Part shown: one piece after another, positions 1 to 5,106 of the stretch
How the letters are laid out: every line of letters begins with the position of its first letter
Position numbering within the stretch: the stretch's first letter is position 1
Assembly (NCBI GenBank): GCA_947464365.1
Contig: CANHWS010000250.1
Location: forward strand, 1-5,106
Length of the DNA: 5,106 nt
Source: Cytophagaceae bacterium
GTDB taxonomy: Bacteria > Bacteroidota > Bacteroidia > Cytophagales > Flexibacteraceae
Reading direction: 5' to 3'
Position numbers and translations under genes: made by a program
The notes under the pieces: generated by a model
Seen by the model: the letters and a program-made list of their open reading frames with translations, nothing else
What the model was told of the DNA's origin: nothing
Database searches by the model: none

Positions 1-294
1 ACCAGGCAGCTTATCGTTATCATCTGTCGAGGCAGGTGGGCTTGGCTGGGCTACTACTTTGGGTTTGTCAAGGTCCTGCGGGGCGGATTGCTTAGCATTG
101 GTATGCTGATTTGTCTGTCTGCTGCTACGGTCCACCTTATTTGTTTTGATGCTAGAGGTAGAGCCAGTGTCTGGCTTGCTAGGTTTGACCAAAGGGAGTG
201 TTTTGATGTTGCCGCTATCCGGATCGCCATAGGCAGGTATTGGCATTCGATCTAGCTTTGACGGTGAAAGTGGCATGACGGCTCTGGGCCGTGT
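1..294 (-). other. Pro/Ser/Thr-rich C-terminal extension after the TamB domain (open at window edge)
   Basis: The 98 residues visible after RELF have a composition unlike the rest of the protein: 15 Pro, 20 Ser or Thr, 10 Lys, 10 Asp, no Glu and one aromatic residue (Tyr). There is no alternating beta pattern and no hydrophobic segment. This suggests a disordered tail. Many TamB homologues end at or soon after the strand that corresponds to SFDHVRELF. The frame continues to position 1 without a stop, so the total tail length is unknown. What the tail does is not known. Confidence 0.65.
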
Positions 295-3200
295 AAACAG
301 CTCTCGAACATGGTCAAAACTTTGGGTATGGATCACGGTAAAGCCAGATGTTGTTGTGTTCTGCTGTGCGCTGTTAAAGCCCTGTGCCACCAATGCCGCA
401 TTGTTCCGGATAAAGGCCCTTAGCCTAAAGATCCCATCCTTACTCAGCATATACTCAACCTGCCAATCCCCAGCAATGCTAGCTGCTGTAGTTTGATTTT
501 GGCTATTTGTAACACCACCACTTCGGGCAATCCTGACCCTGCCTTCCCATAAAGTATAGGATAGGCGCAGCTGTAGGGCATTGAGTGCATTCTGGTCCCA
601 TCCGTTGACGTCGATGTCTACACTGAAATTTTCGTCCACGTTGCTCAATAGGCTACTTATCTGGTTGCTGAGCATCTCGCTAATTGTGGCACTGCTGCCA
701 CTTGCAAATAGGTTGTCGCTGCTACCGCCCGCCACATTGTTCACCGGTAAGAAAGCCCTGACCAAAAACAAACTGAATACCTGCCTATTGAGCTCCTGTT
801 CGTCCGTCTGGATTCGACTTTCGAACGAGGTAACATCTGGGCCAATCGTGGTAGGGTAGTTGCGCTCAATCTCGATCCCGAACACAATGTTTGGTTTCAG
901 CATGTCCCCAGTGATGTCCATGTTGACCGTAACTGGGTATTTACGCCGTAGCTCAGGACGCTGAAGTGTGGCTGAGTCAAGCGAAAAGATGAGGGGCCTT
1001 AGGCTGGCATTTAGGGTGTGTTTGGCACTGATCTTCATCAAGGCACCAGTTGGGCTACCCGTCCAGGTTAGCGTGCTGCCACGCTGCAGGTCAAACTTTT
1101 TGTTAACCGCATTCAGGAAGATAAAGTTGTATGCCCCACGGCTTATAGTATAGTCGCCATACATCGTGAAGTCTCCACGAGTATCAATACTAAGCTTCAG
1201 TTTGCCTGCACCTTGGGCCTTGATGACTTCACCATTTTTGGCATTGAAGACAATGTCAATCTCTGCATCCGGAGTGATGTTGAGATTGAAGTCCATCGTG
1301 ATCCCCTCTAGGTCCATCTTGCGCTTCAGGCTATCAGCAACTTGCGAAAGTGGCTTCTGGCTATCAGTAAACTGGATAAAAGTGAGCTTTTGGGATTCGC
1401 TGCTGCCCGTTTTGATCGGGATGTTGACCAATGTGTTTTTGTTGCTCGTGAGGTCACCTCTGATATAAAGGTTGTCAAACTGACCACGCATCAGGAAAGG
1501 CCCAGAGGCAGAAACCGTACCGTAATACAACGGATTTTGCTCGGCCGAGGTGTTCATGACCTGGAAGTTGACTAGGTCTGCTTCGCACTCAATCCCGTAC
1601 TGCTGAAAGTACTGGTGCGTAATCCGCATCTTGCGCATGTAGGCCTTTTGGTTGTAGGCATCGGTAAGTGCAGTATTGTCCAGACTGATGATGTTCTTAT
1701 CGAATACAATGCGCTCGTTGAACCGATAGTTGGCGTTGAGGTAATCGTACTTGAAAACCCCTCCTGATACTTGCAAAGCACCGACCACCACTAGTTTGTC
1801 TATCGCACCGGTAAGTGCCAGCTTTCCGGTGGCAGACCCGCCCCAATTGCTCATGATGGATCCCAAGAATGTTTCCATGATCTTGAGTGGCATCCCCGTG
1901 ACGTTTGCTGTCATGTTGACGGGTGAGTCATTACTTGGCGCATAGTAGCCATCAAGCCGCAACAACCTTGCGCCATCCCTTATGACATCTAAGTCCACAT
2001 TGAGCCATTTGTTGGTGTTGTTCCAATAGCTTGACCCTTCGACGTTTCCTACCAAAAACTTATCCAATTGCAGGCTATCCACTTTTATGAAGCCATGGAT
2101 GTCGGGGGTAGCCAATGCTGCTCTTACTACGATATCGGCATTGGCTTTGCCCTTGATTGGCTTGCCAATAATGCTAGTCAGGATATTGAGGTCAAGCTCT
2201 TTGACTTTGACCATGAGTGAATCTGATTGTCGGCTTCCGATACGTCCTTTAGCATAAATGTCCTGAATGCTGTTACCCATCCTGAACTGATCTATCAAGA
2301 TGCCATCAGCATAAAAGATGCTCATTTTGTTTTCGGCGTCAAGACGCCAATCTTCATCCATGAGGTGCAAGGACGACTCGCCAAAGGTGATAGTGTATCG
2401 ATCTTCATAGAAACTCAGCATGCCACCAAGCCCAAGTTTGTTGGCCGTGGTATAGATGCTACCATTAGGCTGACTCTGATCGACATGACTCCTGAAGCCT
2501 AACTTTTCGTTGTTCCACTCTACGTCTAACAATAGGTTATTGGTAGGGTTGAGGCCGAACAAGGACTGGTTGCCACTGCTTAGGTGTGCACTAGCCAAGA
2601 TGTTGGAGCTGGTTCGGGATTTAGAACTATTGACGTCTAGGGTAATCTGTTGAATTAGATTTTTGCCAACAGCTAACGAGTCAATCTCGGTATTGAGCAA
2701 TAGCACGCCATTCCCACCACTAGTATACGACCCATTCAGGATGGTGTTGTTGCTCAGCAGGACATCGGGCGCATACATGCCCAATACTGGTTTTGGGTCC
2801 TTAATATCAACCTTAATGGTCAGGCTATAAGGGTTGATCTTGAGGCTCTTCTTGGCATAATAGCTACGCTGCTGGGCTGGGTTCTGATCGAAGAACATCT
2901 TATACTCCTTGCCCAGCGCGGTGACATCTGCCACCAGTTTGCTGAGTTGATAGTCGCCCACTAGGCTCATGTCAGCCCAATCACTCTCAAGCTCCAATAC
3001 CTGGTTTACATCCTGCCAATACTTCCGGATCGCGACTTCGCTGAGGTTGATTTTGCGGTTACGGACAACGGCCTCTAGGTTGTTTGCCTTAATGATACCG
3101 CGCATTGCATCAGGCTCTAGCCCCAGGATGTCGGTACTGAATTGGCCTGACAAATGGGTGATATCTGACAAGAGGTTAAACTTTGCAAAGTTGGCATGTT

Positions 3201-4806
3201 TCAGGTTCAGCTCGACTTTAACTACCTCTGGCTTATGGCCTAACTCGACGCGTCCCTTGACACTGCCATCCAGATTGGGGTCCGATACTGAAAGCAAACC
3301 ATTGAATGTTTGATTCAGGAACTGGCCATCCACCTTGATTCCCTTTACGCTGTATCCATTAAGACCAAATTGGTCCGCTTTTCCCTTCAGAGCAAGGTTT
3401 AAAGATGACTGGGTAAATCCTCGTCCATCAAAATCGGTATTGACATCGGCCAACTGCAGCAACTTGGGCTGATCGATCAGTTTGCCTACATCAAAGTCCT
3501 TCGTGACGATATGGCCTAGATAGGTCGTTTGCCTTTGGTCTGGCTTTATATGCATTGCCAGGTTGGTCGTGACCATCCCGATGCTAGTCTGCGCATCCGC
3601 AAAAAGTTTGAACTTGGAGGGCGTACCTTGGAAGTAGCCTGTGAAGGCCATTTTGCCAAGCGTGTTAACCATCTTTTGGCTACCAGTATCAAGGTACCGG
3701 CTGATGTCCGTCAGGACCAAATCGCTTTTCTTGATGTTTACCTCAAGCCGGGTTGTATCCCAGTTGGGCAAACCTCGCATTGCGACCGAACCTTGAAGCA
3801 TGCTACCTTGACCAAATCCAGCCGAAAGTTGCTTGATCTTGAAGTTATTGATATAGCCACTGAAGCGGGACTTAATCCAGAAGCGTTCCTTAAGTTTTGG
3901 CAGGTCGGGTGCGAACGCTCGCAGGTCGTCAAAGTCAACATAGCTTGTGTCTAGGTTGGCCACCAGCAATATGCTATCGTTGAAATACTTAAACATCGAC
4001 CAGTTCCGGAACTTGAAAGCTAGACTACGCTTAATATGTGTCCCTTTCCCGATATGGGCATCTAGTCTGTCAAGCCGCATATAGGTGCTATCCATACCTA
4101 AATAGCCTGACAACTTCTTTATATCCAGCTTGCTATAACGCTCATGTGCGGCTAAGCTCTTGACATTAAAGCCAATGAATTTTCCTTTGAGATAAAAGTC
4201 CTCGACCGTAATGTTGATATCCTGAAACTCTTCGTGCAGGTAATCGAAACCGTATCTTATTGTATCCCGACTAGGGTCAGAATAAATAAGATTGCTGTGC
4301 TCGATGACCACGTTCTGGATCGTGAACGCTGGCGGGTCAGGATTGTAAGGGTCTGTTGGTTTGGTGACAGCAGCCAAGATAGCGTCGCTAAACTGATTGA
4401 TGTTGAATACTTGATCCTTATCTTGGTACAACATCTGGACGGATGCCTCATCTAAATAGGCCGCCTTCACCTTGATGGTATGGTTTAGTAAGGAAGGTAT
4501 GTCAAACCGAACCCTTAGGTCCCGGACGGCGATCATGGGGTGGCCCAAACGATCATTGATGTGCACATCCTTCATTACGATCGTGTCTAACCATGAGATG
4601 TACACGTAGCCAACGTTAACATCAAAATTGATGGCATTGGTCACGATCTCGTTCATGGTAGCCACAAGTCTTCGCTGGACTGACGGTATGTGGATGGCTA
4701 GCGCAACCAATGACACGCCTAAGAGTATAGCACCTATAAAAACACCAATGGTCTTCCCGATTCCGCGGACTAGCCTTACCCATAATGGTCGCCTTTGGGA
4801 TGGCAC
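1..4806 (-). CDS. tamB: TamB-family translocation/assembly module protein (DUF490 / AsmA-like), 3' end outside window
   Basis: This is a long periplasmic envelope protein anchored in the inner membrane. Family members form a hydrophobic beta groove across the periplasm, work with an Omp85-type outer-membrane partner (TamA, or TamL in Bacteroidota), and act in outer-membrane protein assembly and phospholipid transport. The frame is open for 1602 codons from a GTG at 4806 and has no stop before position 1. In order it shows a basic N-terminus (SQRRPLWVRLVRGIGK), one membrane helix at residues about 20-40, the AsmA-like IPSVQRRLV segment, about 960 residues of alternating beta-strand sequence, and the DUF490 domain at about 1003-1504. 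Hallmarks of that domain are GDFTMYGDYTISRGAYNF (about 1211-1228), ELNRQVFSLF (about 1338) and SEMLSNQ (about 1376). A 98-residue tail follows. Only one Cys was seen (about residue 1074), which suits a periplasmic protein. The start is uncertain: there is no ATG upstream of the membrane helix, GTG 4806 has a good ribosome binding site, and TTG 4884 would add 26 polar residues. The family call is firm; the exact transported cargo is not knowable here. Confidence 0.95.
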   Translation of the reverse strand, partial: MPSQRRPLWVRLVRGIGKTIGVFIGAILLGVSLVALAIHIPSVQRRLVATMNEIVTNAINFDVNVGYVYISWLDTIVMKDVHINDRLGHPMIAVRDLRVRFDIPSLLNHTIKVKAAYLDEASVQMLYQDKDQVFNINQFSDAILAAVTKPTDPYNPDPPAFTIQNVVIEHSNLIYSDPSRDTIRYGFDYLHEEFQDINITVEDFYLKGKFIGFNVKSLAAHERYSKLDIKKLSGYLGMDSTYMRLDRLDAHIGKGTHIKRSLAFKFRNWSMFKYFNDSILLVANLDTSYVDFDDLRAFAPDLPKLKERFWIKSRFSGYINNFKIKQLSAGFGQGSMLQGSVAMRGLPNWDTTRLEVNIKKSDLVLTDISRYLDTGSQKMVNTLGKMAFTGYFQGTPSKFKLFADAQTSIGMVTTNLAMHIKPDQRQTTYLGHIVTKDFDVGKLIDQPKLLQLADVNTDFDGRGFTQSSLNLALKGKADQFGLNGYSVKGIKVDGQFLNQTFNGLLSVSDPNLDGSVKGRVELGHKPEVVKVELNLKHANFAKFNLLSDITHLSGQFSTDILGLEPDAMRGIIKANNLEAVVRNRKINLSEVAIRKYWQDVNQVLELESDWADMSLVGDYQLSKLVADVTALGKEYKMFFDQNPAQQRSYYAKKSLKINPYSLTIKVDIKDPKPVLGMYAPDVLLSNNTILNGSYTSGGNGVLLLNTEIDSLAVGKNLIQQITLDVNSSKSRTSSNILASAHLSSGNQSLFGLNPTNNLLLDVEWNNEKLGFRSHVDQSQPNGSIYTTANKLGLGGMLSFYEDRYTITFGESSLHLMDEDWRLDAENKMSIFYADGILIDQFRMGNSIQDIYAKGRIGSRQSDSLMVKVKELDLNILTSIIGKPIKGKANADIVVRAALATPDIHGFIKVDSLQLDKFLVGNVEGSSYWNNTNKWLNVDLDVIRDGARLLRLDGYYAPSNDSPVNMTANVTGMPLKIMETFLGSIMSNWGGSATGKLALTGAIDKLVVVGALQVSGGVFKYDYLNANYRFNERIVFDKNIISLDNTALTDAYNQKAYMRKMRITHQYFQQYGIECEADLVNFQVMNTSAEQNPLYYGTVSASGPFLMRGQFDNLYIRGDLTSNKNTLVNIPIKTGSSESQKLTFIQFTDSQKPLSQVADSLKRKMDLEGITMDFNLNITPDAEIDIVFNAKNGEVIKAQGAGKLKLSIDTRGDFTMYGDYTISRGAYNFIFLNAVNKKFDLQRGSTLTWTGSPTGALMKISAKHTLNASLRPLIFSLDSATLQRPELRRKYPVTVNMDITGDMLKPNIVFGIEIERNYPTTIGPDVTSFESRIQTDEQELNRQVFSLFLVRAFLPVNNVAGGSSDNLFASGSSATISEMLSNQISSLLSNVDENFSVDIDVNGWDQNALNALQLRLSYTLWEGRVRIARSGGVTNSQNQTTAASIAGDWQVEYMLSKDGIFRLRAFIRNNAALVAQGFNSAQQNTTTSGFTVIHTQSFDHVRELFTRPRAVMPLSPSKLDRMPIPAYGDPDSGNIKTLPLVKPSKPDTGSTSSIKTNKVDRSSRQTNQHTNAKQSAPQDLDKPKVVAQPSPPASTDDNDKLPG
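295..1800 (-). other. Conserved C-terminal TamB domain (DUF490, PF04357-type)
   Basis: This part encodes residues about 1003-1504, the most conserved part of the protein. It begins with a segment like VSGGVFKYDYLNANYRF and continues through NPLYYGTVSASGPFLMRG, the GDFTMYGDYTISRGAYNF block, LTWTGSPTGALMKISAKHTL, VTVNMDITGDMLKPNIVFGI, QELNRQVFSLFLVRAFLP and SEMLSNQISSLL. It ends in beta strands, DWQVEYMLSKDGIFRLRAF and SFDHVRELF. In E. coli the corresponding end of TamB contacts the TamA barrel, so this end is expected to sit at the outer membrane. The strand order appears complete, so the domain is not truncated. The domain assignment comes from recalled family patterns and was not checked by a profile search. 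Confidence 0.85.
4687..4749 (-). other. N-terminal membrane anchor (uncleaved signal-anchor) of the TamB-like protein
   Basis: Residues about 20-40 of the protein form one hydrophobic stretch, IGVFIGAILLGVSLVALAI, preceded by a cluster of Arg and Lys (RRPLWVRLVRGIGK) and followed by HIPSVQRRLV. Basic residues before the helix predict a cytoplasmic N-terminus and a periplasmic body, as in known TamB and AsmA proteins. No signal peptidase I or lipobox motif is evident, so it should stay as an anchor. This is the only clear membrane segment in the protein. It also constrains the start codon, since a start after it would leave the protein without export. Confidence 0.8.
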
Positions 4807-4813
4807 AGTCTTA

Positions 4814-4819
4814 CCTTCC
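4814..4819 (-). promoter_or_regulatory. Candidate Shine-Dalgarno site for the GTG start
   Basis: The minus strand reads GGAAGG here, followed by seven bases (TAAGACT) and then GTG at 4806-4804. The match and spacing are good for a ribosome binding site and are the main reason for choosing this start over the TTG at 4884, which has no purine-rich site before it. Bacteroidota often do without Shine-Dalgarno sites, so the match may be chance. A second purine run, AGGAGG at 4846-4841, has no ATG, GTG or TTG at a suitable distance. Confidence 0.4.
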
Positions 4820-4976
4820 GAATTAGGGTTCGTTCGCTGCCCTCCTGTTGGCTCGTTGAGGCTATTTGCGGATGGTTGATCCAAATTGTGGGTGTGCTAA
4901 TGAAAACTAATGGCCGACTCCTGAATATGCTGTTGCACCCGTAGGTAGTGGCTTAGGCAAAGGGGCTGTTTGTATA

Positions 4977-5023
4977 AATCCCACCTTTGGTATTGGTGCA
5001 AAGGCCATACCAAAGATGGGATT
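4977..5023 (-). repeat. 17-bp inverted repeat with 13-base loop (strong hairpin)
   Basis: On the plus strand the left arm AATCCCACCTTTGGTAT (4977-4993) and the right arm ATACCAAAGATGGGATT (5007-5023) are complementary at 16 of 17 positions. In a minus-strand transcript the odd pair becomes a G-U wobble, so the stem closes fully; in a plus-strand transcript it is a C-A mismatch. This favours minus-strand transcription, toward tamB. No run of U follows the stem, only UAUACAAACAG, so a classic intrinsic terminator is not well supported. It could be a terminator of an upstream gene, a leader structure or a dispersed palindromic repeat. Confidence 0.7.
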
Positions 5024-5074
5024 GTCAACAGGATTAACGCATAACAAGGCCGAAAAAGTACGTCCTTGGGGCCC

Positions 5075-5094
5075 TTATTCGGTCGACAGAATAA
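5075..5094. promoter_or_regulatory. 20-bp imperfect palindrome, operator-like
   Basis: TTATTC (5075-5080) and GAATAA (5089-5094) flank a perfect GTCGAC core (5082-5087). Nine of ten base pairs are symmetric; only 5081/5088 breaks the symmetry. A dyad of this length with no loop is typical of a binding site for a dimeric DNA-binding protein. No promoter could be placed next to it and the regulator is unknown. Chance is less likely than for a short palindrome but cannot be excluded from a single copy. Confidence 0.3.
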
Positions 5095-5106
5095 TCTAGC
5101 GCGACC

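Larger units (their letters stand above)
4807..5106. other. Upstream region with no assignable gene
   Basis: No gene is recognisable here. The tamB frame stays open up to a TAG at 4899-4897, so about 90 bases could be an N-terminal extension if the TTG at 4884 is used. Beyond that, several frames are open on both strands (minus 5106-4897, minus about 5067-4907, plus 4911-5099). None has a convincing start, ribosome site or family resemblance. The hairpin and the palindrome both lie in this part. A short direct repeat, CTAATG at 4897-4902 and 4907-4912, straddles the stop codon. Confidence 0.6.

Noticed and set aside
275..1945. Series of plus-strand open frames of 60-100 codons and a minus frame at 1572-1781
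   Set aside because: All overlap the conserved DUF490 coding region in other frames and encode low-complexity Ser/Leu-rich text without recognisable motifs.
2227..2502. Plus-strand open frame of 91 codons
   Set aside because: It is also in codon register antisense to tamB. The opposing frame has a clear beta-rich TamB reading, so this is a shadow.
3529..3954. Plus-strand open frame of 141 codons opposite the TamB-like gene
   Set aside because: It lies codon-for-codon antisense to the tamB frame and exists because the sense gene uses TTA, CTA and TCA sparingly there. It has no family resemblance and no ribosome site.
4781..4783. Minus-strand ATG at 4783 as the tamB start
   Set aside because: It is out of frame with the membrane anchor and its own frame reads into a Cys/His-rich nonsense sequence that soon stops.
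2969..4879. Remaining short open frames, for example plus 2969-3313, plus 4234-4455, plus 4628-4879, minus 3738-3941 and minus 4257-4451
   Set aside because: They sit within the uninterrupted tamB frame, have no ribosome sites and no domain signals.
4902..4909. TAGTTTTC on the minus strand as a Bacteroidota -7 element (consensus TAnnTTTG)
   Set aside because: The last base does not match and no TTTG -33 element is found at the expected distance upstream.
4900..4944. Plus-strand ATG at 4900 with 14 codons, possible divergent gene
   Set aside because: It stops at TAG 4942-4944 after 14 codons, with no sign of a leader peptide.
4907..5008. Small minus-strand frame from ATG 5008 to TAG 4909-4907, about 33 Pro/Gly-rich residues
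   Set aside because: The start lies inside the loop of the hairpin, there is no Shine-Dalgarno site, and the sequence symmetry comes from the palindrome rather than from protein selection.
4977..5023. Hairpin as a rho-independent terminator
   Set aside because: The stem is strong, but neither strand has a U-tract after it; the minus side continues with UAUACAAACAG and the plus side with GUCAACAGG.

Overview
The window is almost entirely one gene on the minus strand. It is a very large TamB-family (AsmA-like / DUF490) envelope protein that starts near position 4806 and is still open at position 1. The frame was read codon by codon from 4896 down to 1. It holds no stop, frameshift or insertion, giving 1602 codons from the preferred GTG start, with the 3' end outside the window.

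The organism is most likely a member of the Bacteroidota. The C-terminal half has the wording typical of Bacteroidota TamB proteins: a conserved block around GDFTMYGDYTISRGAYNF, then ELNRQVFSLFL, then SEMLSNQISSLL, and a final strand ending in FDHVRELF. No genus can be named from this. Base composition looks close to balanced.

Layout along the minus strand: about 300 bases with no assignable gene (5106-4807), which hold a strong 17-bp hairpin and a 20-bp palindrome; then a basic N-terminus and a single membrane anchor (about 4749-4687); then roughly 960 residues of beta-rich AsmA/TamB repeat region; then the conserved DUF490 domain (about 1800-295); then a Pro/Ser/Thr-rich, probably disordered tail that runs off the window (294-1).

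Functionally, TamB-like proteins are anchored in the inner membrane and span the periplasm as a long hydrophobic beta groove. They reach an Omp85-family outer-membrane partner and are linked to outer-membrane protein assembly and phospholipid transport. No partner gene is visible here. All plus-strand open frames opposite this gene are antisense shadows. I found no RNA gene, mobile element or CRISPR array. The points that deserve a second look are the C-terminal tail, the lack of any usable ATG start, and the two palindromes upstream.
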